This document shows positions 26,910-35,481 of a DNA stretch of 64,000 bases, piece by piece (the first letter of the stretch is position 1; every line of letters starts with the position of its first letter). The notes beneath the pieces are model-generated. The model ran no database searches and was not told where the DNA came from. It saw nothing but the letters and a program-made list of their open reading frames with translations. A program made the position numbers and the translations under genes. The DNA is from Gammaproteobacteria bacterium (lineage in GTDB: Bacteria; Pseudomonadota; Gammaproteobacteria; Enterobacterales; Alteromonadaceae): the NCBI GenBank assembly GCA_018826295.1, contig JAHJZX010000025.1, positions 48,373 through 112,372 of the forward strand, read 5' to 3'.

Positions 26910-27911
26910 ATGTTAAAAGGCACCTATTTTTGTATCGATGCCCATACCTGCGGTAATCCGGTGCGGCTGGTTACCAGCGGCCATCCTGAATTGCAAGGCG
27001 CTACCATGAGTGAAAAACGGCTGGATTTTATCGGCCGTTATGACTGGATCCGCAAAGGCCTGATGTTTGAACCACGCGGCCACGCCATGATGTCGGGCGC
27101 CTTTTTGTATCCGCCCTGCTCAGATAATGCCGATGCGTCAGTGTTGTTTATCGAAACCAGCGGCTGTTTGCCAATGTGTGGCCACGGCACCATAGGCACC
27201 GTCACAGCGGCGATAGAGGCGGGCTTGATCCAGCCGAAAACGCCGGGCGAGCTGGTGCTGGATGTGCCGGCCGGGCAAATTCAGGTCAGTTATCGCCAGC
27301 AGGGCGACAAAGTGCTGGCGGTAAAACTGATTAATGTGCCGTCTTATCTGGCCATTGCCGATGCCTGCGTTACGGTACCTGAGCTGGGCGAGCTTAGCGT
27401 AGATGTCGCTTACGGCGGTAACTTTTACGCCATTGTTGAACCGCAGGCCAATTTTCCCGGCTTAGAGCACTGGAGCGCCGACAAGGTGCTGCATTTTAGC
27501 CCGCTGCTGCGTGAGGCCTTAAACCGTGCCTATCAGTGTCAGCACCCGCTTAACCCCAGCATCAATGGTATTAGCCATGTGCTGTGGACCGGTAAGCCAA
27601 AAACCGCCGGCTCTGACGGTGCCAATGCGGTGTTTTATGGTGACGGCGCTATCGACCGCTCGCCCTGCGGCACCGGTACCAGTGCCCGTATGGCACAGCG
27701 GTTTGCCCGCGGTTTACTAAAACCCGGCGAACACTATGTGCATGAAAGCTTTATTGGCAGCCAGTTTACCGGCCGGGTAGAAGCGGTTACTGAAGTGGCG
27801 GGCTGCCCGGCTATAGTGCCATCCATTGAAGGCTGGGCTCATGTGTTTGGCTATAACCAGATCCGCATTGACGATGCCGATCCCTACGCTGAAGGCTTTC
27901 TGGTGAGGTAA
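26910..27911 (+). CDS. 4-hydroxyproline 2-epimerase (proline racemase family)
   Basis: A 333-residue cofactor-independent epimerase interconverting trans-4-hydroxy-L-proline and cis-4-hydroxy-D-proline. Both catalytic cysteines are present: LPMCGHGTIG (C90) and DRSPCGTGTSA (C253). Two cysteines indicate an epimerase; trans-3-hydroxyproline dehydratases of the same family have Thr in place of one. The start at 26910 has AGGAG eight bases upstream. It lies 15 bases after the deaminase gene and two bases before the dehydrogenase gene. Confidence 0.94.
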   Translation: MLKGTYFCIDAHTCGNPVRLVTSGHPELQGATMSEKRLDFIGRYDWIRKGLMFEPRGHAMMSGAFLYPPCSDNADASVLFIETSGCLPMCGHGTIGTVTAAIEAGLIQPKTPGELVLDVPAGQIQVSYRQQGDKVLAVKLINVPSYLAIADACVTVPELGELSVDVAYGGNFYAIVEPQANFPGLEHWSADKVLHFSPLLREALNRAYQCQHPLNPSINGISHVLWTGKPKTAGSDGANAVFYGDGAIDRSPCGTGTSARMAQRFARGLLKPGEHYVHESFIGSQFTGRVEAVTEVAGCPAIVPSIEGWAHVFGYNQIRIDDADPYAEGFLVR

Positions 27912-27913
27912 TT

Positions 27914-29419
27914 ATGATAACAGGTCAACATTATATCGGCGGCCACTGGTGTGGCGAGCCGCAAAGTACTAGTACGTCGTTCAATCCGGCGCAAAACGCG
28001 GCCTTGCCCTGGTGCTTTGCTGAAGCGGGGCCGGCCGAACTGCATAGCCTGACTGAGCAGGCCAGCGCGGCTTTCGCACTGTATCGCTATGTTACCGCCA
28101 GTGCCAGAGCCGATTTTCTCGACACCATAGCCGCTGAGCTGGAACAGCGTAAAGCCGATATTGTCAGCAGCATGGTATTGGAAACCGCGCTGACAGCTGC
28201 CCGCGCCGAAACTGAGCTGGGCCGCACCTGCAACCAGTTACGCTTGTTTGCCAGCGAGCTGCGCCAACCGGCTAACGATTGCAATTTGCCGGCCTTACCT
28301 GAGCGGCAGCCGCTGCCGAGGCCAGCACTTCGGCTGACAAAAATGCCGCTTGGTCCTGTGGTGGTGTTTGCTGCCAGTAATTTTCCGCTGGCGTTCTCGG
28401 TTGCCGGCGGCGACACCGCTTCGGCATTGGCAGCCGGCTGCCCGGTAATTGTTAAAGCGCATAATGCCCATCCGGCCACGTCTGAGCTGGCGGCACAAGC
28501 CATAGCCGCCGCAGCTGATAAAACCGCCATGCCGGCCGGGGTGTTTAACCTGGTACATGCCCGTCAGCATGCATTTTCTGAAGCCTTGATCCGCCATCCG
28601 GCAATCAAAGCCGTCGCCTTTACCGGCTCAGAGCAGCTTGGCATGCATTTTCAGCAGCTGATTTGGCAGCGGCCCGAACCTATACCGTTTTTTGCCGAAA
28701 TGGGTTCGCAAAACCCGCTGTTTGTATTGCCGCAGTATCTGGCACAGCATAGTGACAGCTTTGCCACCGCGCTAGCTCAATCGGTGCTGAACGGCTGTGG
28801 CCAGTTTTGTACCCGGCCGGCACTGGTGTTTTTACCCAAAGCGGCGCAGGCCGTTAAGGCGCAGCTGATAACCCTGTTTAGCCAGGCCCAGGCCGGTGCT
28901 ATGTTAACAGCAAAAATTGCCAGCCATTACCGCAGTGGCTGTCAGGCATTGCAGCAAACCGCTGGTGTAACTCTGCTGGCACAAGGCCAGGGCGACGAAA
29001 CCGGTTGCTATACCAGGCCGCGGTTGTTTACCTGCTCAGCCAATACCTTTATGCAACAAAGCGTGTTACAGCAGGAAATTTTCGGCCCGGCCACGGTGTT
29101 GATTGAATGCACTGATGTCACCCAAATGCAAATGCTGGCTACCATACTGCAAGGGCAGTTAACGGCCACTGTGTATGCGACTGAGCCTGAATTGACCACG
29201 GCATCGGCCTTATTGCATGAGCTGGCGTTACACTGCGGCCGGCTGATTTACAACCAAATGCCGACCGGGGTTGAAGTTTGTGCCGCCATGCAGCATGGTG
29301 GCCCCTTTCCGGCCAGCACCGACAGCCGCTATACTGCCGTCGGTAGCCAGGCGGTACAGCGTTTTTTGCGGCCGCTGTGCTATCAGAATTTTCCATCGCA
29401 AAACGGAGATCCGGCATGA
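27914..29419 (+). CDS. 2-oxoglutarate semialdehyde (2,5-dioxovalerate) dehydrogenase
   Basis: A 501-residue aldehyde dehydrogenase. The catalytic cysteine is in NGCGQFCTRPAL (C299), the general base in PFFAEMGSQNP (E262), and the nucleotide-binding part is around VVFAASNFPLAFSVAGGDT. FAEMGSQNP and the FGPATVLIE end block resemble known 2,5-dioxovalerate dehydrogenases. It would complete the pathway by oxidising the semialdehyde to 2-oxoglutarate for the TCA cycle. Its stop overlaps the next ATG (ATGA, 29416-29419). Confidence 0.93.
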   Translation: MITGQHYIGGHWCGEPQSTSTSFNPAQNAALPWCFAEAGPAELHSLTEQASAAFALYRYVTASARADFLDTIAAELEQRKADIVSSMVLETALTAARAETELGRTCNQLRLFASELRQPANDCNLPALPERQPLPRPALRLTKMPLGPVVVFAASNFPLAFSVAGGDTASALAAGCPVIVKAHNAHPATSELAAQAIAAAADKTAMPAGVFNLVHARQHAFSEALIRHPAIKAVAFTGSEQLGMHFQQLIWQRPEPIPFFAEMGSQNPLFVLPQYLAQHSDSFATALAQSVLNGCGQFCTRPALVFLPKAAQAVKAQLITLFSQAQAGAMLTAKIASHYRSGCQALQQTAGVTLLAQGQGDETGCYTRPRLFTCSANTFMQQSVLQQEIFGPATVLIECTDVTQMQMLATILQGQLTATVYATEPELTTASALLHELALHCGRLIYNQMPTGVEVCAAMQHGGPFPASTDSRYTAVGSQAVQRFLRPLCYQNFPSQNGDPA

Positions 29420-30612
29420 ACAGGCAAATAGGTGGCCTAAGCGTCGCAGAGGCATTGGCACAATTAGACGATATGACCGCTGGTGTGGTACCGATTAACG
29501 CTGACGAGTTTCGCCAGCGTGTAGCCAATGCCTGTCAGCTAATGCAACAGCAGCAACTGGACGCGATGCTGCTAACGGCCGGTACTAATTTGTACTATTT
29601 TACCGGTTTACGCTGGTACGCCAGTGAGCGTCTGGTGGCAGCGTTGCTGCTGGCTGATGGCAGCCTGCACTATATTATTCCCGAGTTTGAGCGCGGTACT
29701 ATAACGCCGCTACTGCTATTGCCCGGCCAGTTGCATGGCTGGCAGGAGCACGAAAGCCCTTATCAGCTCTGTGTAAAGCTGTTGCAGGGCAAAACCGCGC
29801 TGGCGCTGGATGAAAGTGCCGCCTTTTTCATTGCCGATGGCTTAAAAACGGCTAACCCGGCACTGCAGTTAAGCAATGCCGCCAGCGTCAGTGCCCTATG
29901 CCGGCGCTGTAAGTCTGAGGCTGAACTGGCTATTATGCAGCGGGCAATGGATATGACACTGGCTGTGCATAAAGCGGTAGCCAGCATCTTGTATACCGGC
30001 ATTACGGTAGCTGAAGTCGAAGCCTTTATCGATGCCGCGCATCGCAAAGTGGGCGCAACTGACGGCAGTTATTTTTGCATCGTGTTGTTTGGCGGCGACA
30101 CCGCTTATCCGCATGGTGTGGCAAAGCCCAAGGCGCTGGACGACGGCGATATGGTATTAATAGATACCGGCTGCCGTCTGCACGGTTATTTGTCTGATAT
30201 TACTCGCAGTTATGTGTTTGGTACGCCAAGTGCGCGTCAGCGCGACGTCTGGCAGCACGAAAAAGCCGCTCAGGCCGCGGCCTTTGCTGCAGCCGCTATC
30301 GGCGTACCCTGTCAGCAGGTAGATCGCGCGGCCCGCGGCTATTTGCAGCAACAGGGCTATGGGCCCGGTTATCAGTTACCCGGCTTACCACACCGTACCG
30401 GCCATGGTATTGGTCTGGATATTCATGAGTGGCCTTATCTGGTTGAAGGCAATGAACTGCCGCTGTCAGCCGGTATGTGCTTTAGCAACGAGCCGATGCT
30501 GGTGCTGCCGGGTGAGTTTGGTGTACGGCTGGAAGATCATTTTTATATGACAGAGCAGGGCCCGCGCTGGTTTACCGAGCCGGCGCTGGCTGTGGATCAG
30601 CCATTTGCCTGA
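29416..30612 (+). CDS. M24 family X-Pro dipeptidase (second copy)
   Basis: A 398-residue cytoplasmic metallopeptidase. The N-terminal creatinase-like domain (LTAGTNLYYFTGLRW) is followed by the catalytic domain with metal ligands in LIDTGCRLHGYLSDITRS, HRTGHGIGLDIHEWP, FSNEPML and RLEDHFYMTE. The start at 29416 overlaps the dehydrogenase stop and has GGAG seven bases upstream; a longer frame from 29377 would run inside the previous gene. Translational coupling to the hydroxyproline enzymes suggests it releases free (hydroxy)proline from X-Hyp or X-Pro dipeptides. It is clearly diverged from the other M24 protein at 12886-13959. Confidence 0.92.
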   Translation: MNRQIGGLSVAEALAQLDDMTAGVVPINADEFRQRVANACQLMQQQQLDAMLLTAGTNLYYFTGLRWYASERLVAALLLADGSLHYIIPEFERGTITPLLLLPGQLHGWQEHESPYQLCVKLLQGKTALALDESAAFFIADGLKTANPALQLSNAASVSALCRRCKSEAELAIMQRAMDMTLAVHKAVASILYTGITVAEVEAFIDAAHRKVGATDGSYFCIVLFGGDTAYPHGVAKPKALDDGDMVLIDTGCRLHGYLSDITRSYVFGTPSARQRDVWQHEKAAQAAAFAAAAIGVPCQQVDRAARGYLQQQGYGPGYQLPGLPHRTGHGIGLDIHEWPYLVEGNELPLSAGMCFSNEPMLVLPGEFGVRLEDHFYMTEQGPRWFTEPALAVDQPFA

Positions 30613-30630
30613 AGATGGTTAAAGGAACTT

Positions 30631-30708
30631 TAGTCTCTGTTAGCATCTCCTAACATAAAGTTAATACTCTGTTGGCCGATAACAGGTAAATAACGTTAGG
30701 AGAGACTA
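30631..30708 (+). promoter_or_regulatory. Folded 5' leader that can mask the ribosome site
   Basis: TAGTCTCT (30631-30638) is complementary to AGAGACTA (30701-30708), and CTCCTAAC (30647-30654) is complementary to GTTAGGAG (30695-30702). A separate small hairpin CTGTT-ggccgat-AACAG lies between them. The two upstream segments compete for overlapping targets covering the Shine-Dalgarno AGGAGAG of the following small gene, so alternative folds are possible. It could be a translational switch; no known riboswitch class is recognised. Confidence 0.5.
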
Positions 30709-30960
30709 ATGGATGCTTTTCTGCCCTTTGTGCAGCGTGTACCCGGTACGCCGGTCGAGCCTGATCCCAAACAGGTGGTACCGGTGTTTAAGGACGCGCG
30801 TTTAACACCGATTAAGCCACATGAGCAAAAGTATCTGATCCTGTCCCGCTTTGCGCGCAAAGGCGAGCGCCGTCAGCAAGACTACCCCGACGCGCCATAC
30901 ACCACACCGGAAGACGAGCAGCACGTCGATAAAGACGGCCATCTGGATATTTTTGTCTGA
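30709..30960 (+). CDS. Conserved-looking small hypothetical protein, 83 aa
   Basis: I do not recognise a domain. The protein is polar, rich in Pro, Asp and Lys, with no signal peptide or membrane segment. Features are a basic middle part (RFARKGERRQQDYP) and an acidic end (TPEDEQHVDKDGHLDIFV). The ribosome site AGGAGAG is excellent and is embedded in the inverted repeats described just upstream. It precedes yoaA by 88 bases on the same strand. Confidence 0.7.
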   Translation: MDAFLPFVQRVPGTPVEPDPKQVVPVFKDARLTPIKPHEQKYLILSRFARKGERRQQDYPDAPYTTPEDEQHVDKDGHLDIFV

Positions 30961-31048
30961 ATTTGCCCGCTATTAAGGCATAATAGCCGCCTTATTTTAC
31001 TACTGGTTTTCTCTGTGCTTTTCAGCTTCTATTACAGTTTGAGACATT

Positions 31049-32974
31049 ATGCGTAAGCAGGTTGCCAGCGCCTTTGCGCCAGGCGGTGCCTTAGCGGCGC
31101 ATATTGCCGGCTTTAATGCCCGTGACGCCCAGTTACAGATGGCGCAGGCAGTGGCCGATGTTATCGAAACGCCGGGCGCCCTGGTGGTTGAAGCCGGCAC
31201 CGGTACCGGCAAAACCTATGCCTATTTAGTGCCAGCGCTGCTTAGCGGCAAAAAAGTGGTGCTATCGACCGGTACCAAGAATTTGCAGGAGCAGCTGTAT
31301 TTTCGTGACTTGCCTAAAGTCGTAAAAGCGCTGGCCAGCCCGTTGCAATTGGCGCTGCTAAAAGGCCGCAGTAATTATTTATGTTTATTCCGGCTTGAGC
31401 AGCACTACAACCATGTACCAATGCAGGACGATCAACTGATCCAGGATCTAAGCCTGATCAAAAAATGGTCGGCCGAAACCCAAAGCGGTGATATCGGCGA
31501 GCTTAGCTATATCAGCGAAGACTCCAAAGCCTTGCCGTACGTTACCAGCACCACCGACAACTGCCTGGGTAAAGACTGTCCGGTATATGAAGACTGCCAC
31601 TTATTAAAAGCCCGCAAAAAGGCCCAGGCGGCCGATTTGGTGGTGGTAAACCATCACTTATTCTTTGCCGATTTAGCACTGAAAGACACCGGCTTTGGTG
31701 AGCTGTTGCCGCAAATGGATGTGATTATTTTCGATGAAGCGCATCAGCTACCCGACATTGCCAGTGATTACTTTGGTGAGAATATTTCCAGCCGTATTTT
31801 GCTGGAATTGTGCCGCGATATCGATGTCGCCTGTAAAACCGAGCTGCGCGACCATCCGCAGCTGGCGAAAACTGCCGATAAAGTCGCACAGTTAATAAAA
31901 GACTGGCGGTTGCAGTTCTCAGCCGAGCCTGCGCGTGGCAACTGGCGTGAACAATATCAGCGGCCAGAAATGCAGCAGGCACTTAATCGGGTGGTTGAAG
32001 CCATTGATATGCTGTATCTGGTGATGAAAAGCAGCCTGGGCCGTTCAGATCTTATCGATAATGCCTTTGAACGGCTGGCGCTGGGTAAAGCCAGGCTGCA
32101 AAAACTGACCGATATGCAGCAAACGGGCGTCAGCTTATGGTTTGAAACCAGCCGGCTGCATGTCAATCTGCATTTAACGCCACTGAGTATTGCCGATAAA
32201 TTCAGCGCCATAGTGGCTGAGCATGAACGCAGCTGGGTATTTACCTCGGCGACTTTGTCGGTAAATAACGGTTTTAGCCATTACACAGCCCAGATGGGGC
32301 TTAACAGCGCCACAACCCTGCTGCTGGAAAGCCCGTTTAATTACGCTGAGCAGGCGCTTTTATGTGTGCCACGCTATTTAAGCGAGCCGCATGAGCAGAG
32401 CATGGCCAAGCAGTTATTGCAGATTGCTGTGCGCTTGATTGAAGCCAATAACGGCCGCTGCTTCTTCTTATTTACCAGCCACCGTATGTTGCAGCTGGTG
32501 GCGCAACAACTGCCGGATTTAGTACGCCAGCCAGTATTGGTGCAAGGCAGCACCGGTAAGCGTTTGCTGCTGGAGCAGTTTGTTACTCTGGACAATGCCG
32601 TGCTTTTGGGCACCGGCAGTTTCTGGGAAGGGGTAGATGTACGCGGTGATACCTTAAGCTGCGTGATTATCGATAAACTGCCGTTTGCCTCACCGGATGA
32701 GCCGCTGCTACAAGCGCGCAGTGAAGACTGCAGCAGACGTGGTTTGGATCCCTTTGCAGAGGTACAGTTACCGCAGGCGGTTATTACGCTAAAACAAGGC
32801 GTCGGCCGGCTAATTCGTGACGTGACCGATCGCGGTGTCATGGTGATCTGCGATAACCGTTTAGTCACCAAGCCCTATGGTGAAGTCTTTTTAACCAGCT
32901 TACCGCCAATGCGCCGCACCCGCTCATTGGATGAGGCGGTAAATTTTCTGCGAGAAATGAAAGCAGGGAAATAA
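31049..32974 (+). CDS. yoaA: DinG-family iron-sulfur ATP-dependent DNA helicase
   Basis: A 641-residue XPD-like superfamily 2 helicase. The Walker A region is EAGTGTGKTYAYL (about residue 50) and the DEAH box is IIFDEAHQLPD. Four cysteines for a 4Fe-4S cluster lie at SNYLCLFR and DNCLGKDCPVYEDC. The C-terminal helicase motifs include TSATL, LGTGSFWEGVDVRGD and QGVGRLIRD. Length matches YoaA (about 636 residues) rather than DinG (about 716). It is thought to act in DNA damage tolerance with the polymerase III chi subunit. Confidence 0.93.
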   Translation: MRKQVASAFAPGGALAAHIAGFNARDAQLQMAQAVADVIETPGALVVEAGTGTGKTYAYLVPALLSGKKVVLSTGTKNLQEQLYFRDLPKVVKALASPLQLALLKGRSNYLCLFRLEQHYNHVPMQDDQLIQDLSLIKKWSAETQSGDIGELSYISEDSKALPYVTSTTDNCLGKDCPVYEDCHLLKARKKAQAADLVVVNHHLFFADLALKDTGFGELLPQMDVIIFDEAHQLPDIASDYFGENISSRILLELCRDIDVACKTELRDHPQLAKTADKVAQLIKDWRLQFSAEPARGNWREQYQRPEMQQALNRVVEAIDMLYLVMKSSLGRSDLIDNAFERLALGKARLQKLTDMQQTGVSLWFETSRLHVNLHLTPLSIADKFSAIVAEHERSWVFTSATLSVNNGFSHYTAQMGLNSATTLLLESPFNYAEQALLCVPRYLSEPHEQSMAKQLLQIAVRLIEANNGRCFFLFTSHRMLQLVAQQLPDLVRQPVLVQGSTGKRLLLEQFVTLDNAVLLGTGSFWEGVDVRGDTLSCVIIDKLPFASPDEPLLQARSEDCSRRGLDPFAEVQLPQAVITLKQGVGRLIRDVTDRGVMVICDNRLVTKPYGEVFLTSLPPMRRTRSLDEAVNFLREMKAGK

Positions 32975-33060
32975 ATAGTAAACATTATGTGAAATAAGTT
33001 TTTTGTTTAAGACCTTTTTTGCTATTCTGGGGGCTGTTGTGCAATTAAGGAAGATAGCAA

Positions 33061-33990
33061 ATGAGAGTCCCCAACAGCCACAGTTACGCTAATCACAAAG
33101 CAGAGCAAATCAAAACGGCGCAGAGGCAAGCAGAACTAGAGCATGTTCTGGAAAAGCACCATACTACGCTCGTTGTTATGAATTCAGCTGAATTTATTGA
33201 GCTGGCTTTAAACATAAAGCAGCAAAATGGTATGACGGCTAAGCAAGCTCAACAATGGCTGGTTAGCCTGCTTCAGTTAAAAAGTGATGCAGATAAAATC
33301 TGGCAAACCTATGAAAGCAATATTAAGTTTATCGCAGGTTTTGCGGCTATTGGATTAGACGCAGGAGCGTTAACAGTTATTGCCAAAGATTTAAAACGCA
33401 GCGGCAATGCTTTCGCGAAATATCAGGTACAGCAATTCCAGGGGCAGCAGCACATCATTCTGGAAGGCTATGCCGGCATGAGAAAGCACCTTACCGGCAC
33501 ACGTTATTTGGCTAGCAACCCCAAAATTGTCTCCATGGGAATAGGTGAGTTAGGTGCTGTAAATGCTATCAAAGTAGGTTTTATAGTGTCAGTAGTGGTT
33601 TCAGTCAGCTTCCATGGCTTGGATCAACTTATGAATGACCAGCGTACCTGGCATCATTTTGTCGGCGGGGTAGCTGCGGATATGGTCTACTCTGTGGTTG
33701 TTTCGGTTGTGTCTTGGGCTCTTGTGGCAAAATATGTTGGTGCGGCGTCGATGATGGCCATAGGGCCTATGCTGGCCGTTATTGTTATAGGTACTGTATT
33801 TGCTTTCGGTGTGTATTTTCTTGACAACAAAATACAACTGTCTGCAAAGACTGCCGCCATGCTTGCTCAGCTAGAAGCTGATATTACAGCAGCCAAAGCA
33901 GGTTCTAAAGCACTACACGCAGATTATGTTAGTGATAAGGAAAGTTTTCTTAAAAAGCTGTTTGCTATTCCTGACTTGAGGGTATTTTAG
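33061..33990 (+). CDS. Unknown membrane-active protein, toxin-like
   Basis: A 309-residue protein without a recognised domain. The first ~90 residues are polar and helical. From ~160 to 265 there are alternating hydrophobic stretches (IKVGFIVSVVVSVSF, then MVYSVVVSVVSWALVAKYVGAASMMAIGPM..., AVIVIGTVFAFGVYFLDNKI) ending in 'LDNKIQLS'. By eye this resembles the pore-forming or membrane-inserting C-terminal domains of colicin-like and polymorphic toxins, where a Gly/Ala/Val hairpin is followed by LDxK. No signal peptide. It overlaps by one base a gene for a multi-span membrane protein that would be its immunity partner. The two genes are richer in A/T than their neighbours. The function is inferred, not established. 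Confidence 0.6.
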   Translation: MRVPNSHSYANHKAEQIKTAQRQAELEHVLEKHHTTLVVMNSAEFIELALNIKQQNGMTAKQAQQWLVSLLQLKSDADKIWQTYESNIKFIAGFAAIGLDAGALTVIAKDLKRSGNAFAKYQVQQFQGQQHIILEGYAGMRKHLTGTRYLASNPKIVSMGIGELGAVNAIKVGFIVSVVVSVSFHGLDQLMNDQRTWHHFVGGVAADMVYSVVVSVVSWALVAKYVGAASMMAIGPMLAVIVIGTVFAFGVYFLDNKIQLSAKTAAMLAQLEADITAAKAGSKALHADYVSDKESFLKKLFAIPDLRVF

Positions 33991-34586
33991 TGTCTGCAAC
34001 AAACACGAAAATAGTGCATGAAAATGAAAAACCAGGCTGGTTTTCGACAATTTTGCTAGTGTTAGTTCTTTGGGGAATGGGCAGCTATTTATTAGTGGAA
34101 ATTGGGTTGTCTTTTAAGCAATTAATTAATATCGAGCAGCGACCATTGTATCTCGTCGGATCTCATAATTTGTTGCCGTTATTATGTCTTGTTCCTGCAC
34201 TGTTTTTGGCTGCTTTTGGTTTGATTCTAAAAGATTTAAAAAAATTAACTGCAGAAAGATTTGATTGGGGCATTAAAGTTGTATTGGTTTGCGGCGCGGC
34301 TTTCGTTGTTGTGCGTATTTTATACGGTGGTTTTTTTGTTGAGCACTATATGAGCAAGCACGGTTATAGCTATTGTAACCCGCTTACTGCAGTCAGTGCT
34401 TTATCACCACAAATTTGGGTTAGCGACTCTGCATTTTGTCTGGAAGAGAGCCGCAATGTAAGCGGTGAAGTACAGGAGTGGCTGGATGCGAAAGCGGCGG
34501 CAGGTGAGCGACCGACAGCAGAGGAAGCTGAGCAACACATTAAGCAACTGGCGAAGGCCTATCAGGCACGGTTTAACCGGTTTTAA
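33990..34586 (+). CDS. Multi-span inner-membrane protein, possible immunity protein
   Basis: A 198-residue protein with about three membrane helices (WFSTILLVLVLWGMGSYLL; LLPLLCLVPALFLAAFGLIL; VVLVCGAAFVVVRILYGGFF). A probably periplasmic loop follows with two cysteines (GYSYCNPL, DSAFCLEES), then a polar helical tail. The arrangement is reminiscent of DUF1240-like small membrane proteins. The start is a GTG that shares its first base with the stop codon of the preceding toxin-like gene, so the two are tightly coupled. The immunity role is inferred from the pairing only. Confidence 0.6.
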   Translation: MSATNTKIVHENEKPGWFSTILLVLVLWGMGSYLLVEIGLSFKQLINIEQRPLYLVGSHNLLPLLCLVPALFLAAFGLILKDLKKLTAERFDWGIKVVLVCGAAFVVVRILYGGFFVEHYMSKHGYSYCNPLTAVSALSPQIWVSDSAFCLEESRNVSGEVQEWLDAKAAAGERPTAEEAEQHIKQLAKAYQARFNRF

Positions 34587-34664
34587 CTCTGCTGAGTGGG
34601 TACATGGTTTTTTCATGCTATTCACGGTAAAATTCTGCCCTTTTTAGACAATGGCCTGCTGTTA

Positions 34665-35351
34665 ATGACAAAGTTACTTGCCTTAGATACCTCTACTGAA
34701 GCCTGTTCGGTTGCGCTGCAAATTGGCACAGATATTTTAACGCTGGACGAAGTCTGCCCGCAGCAGCACAGCAAACGGGTGTTGCCGATGGTGCAGCAGT
34801 TGTTAAGCCAGGCCGGGCTTAGCCTCAGTCAGCTGGACGGCCTTGTGTTTGGCCGTGGCCCGGGCAGTTTTACCGGTGTGCGCATTGGCGTAGGTGTTAC
34901 TCAGGGCCTGGCGTTTGGCGCCGATGTGCCGGTGTATGGCGTGTCGACCCTGGCGGCGATGGCGCAGGCCGCCCAGCGTCTACATGGCGCAACTCAGGTT
35001 ATCGCAGCAATTGATGCCCGTATGGCTGAGGTATATATCGGCAGCTTTGCGCTGCAAAACGGTTTGATGCAGACGGTGAGTGCAGAAATTGCAATTAAAC
35101 CGCAAGACCTAAGCTGCTTTAACCTAAGTGGTGACGTTTATGCTGTTGGCACCGGCTGGCAAACTTATGCTGATCTGCTGCTACAAAAGCAGTTAGCAAC
35201 GATTGCCGCTGACATCTTATATCCGTCGGCACAGGATATGCTGACACTGGCACTGCCGGCATTGACAGCGGGGCAGTTTATTGCTGCAGAACAAGCCGAA
35301 CCGGTGTACGTGCGTGATGATGTAACCTGGCAAAAACTGCCCGGGCGATAA
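34665..35351 (+). CDS. tsaB: tRNA threonylcarbamoyladenosine biosynthesis protein TsaB
   Basis: A 228-residue ASKHA-fold protein, the partner of TsaD and TsaE in making t6A37 in ANN-decoding tRNAs. Signatures: LLALDTSTEACSVAL, QQHSKRVLPMVQQLL, and GPGSFTGVRIGVGVTQGLAFG. The start at 34665 is chosen because it gives the usual MxxLLALDTS N-terminus; the longer frame runs into the preceding gene's tail. No strong ribosome site is visible. Confidence 0.94.
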   Translation: MTKLLALDTSTEACSVALQIGTDILTLDEVCPQQHSKRVLPMVQQLLSQAGLSLSQLDGLVFGRGPGSFTGVRIGVGVTQGLAFGADVPVYGVSTLAAMAQAAQRLHGATQVIAAIDARMAEVYIGSFALQNGLMQTVSAEIAIKPQDLSCFNLSGDVYAVGTGWQTYADLLLQKQLATIAADILYPSAQDMLTLALPALTAGQFIAAEQAEPVYVRDDVTWQKLPGR

Positions 35352-35424
35352 CCGTCATACCTGAAGTTGCAGCGATATTGGTTGCAACGTCAAATTGGTT
35401 TAGCTAGCCAAAATGTAAAAGTGC

Positions 35425-35452
35425 TTGGTTTGTTAGCGGCGCTGGCTATAAT
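35425..35452 (+). promoter_or_regulatory. Predicted sigma-70 promoter
   Basis: -35 TTGGTT (35425-35430), a 16-base spacer and a consensus -10 TATAAT (35447-35452), about 30 bases before the ATG of the 100-aa gene. A 5' leader of roughly 20 bases is implied. Confidence 0.55.
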
Positions 35453-35481
35453 TAGCGCTATGTTGGTCTGGGTTTTGTTCT

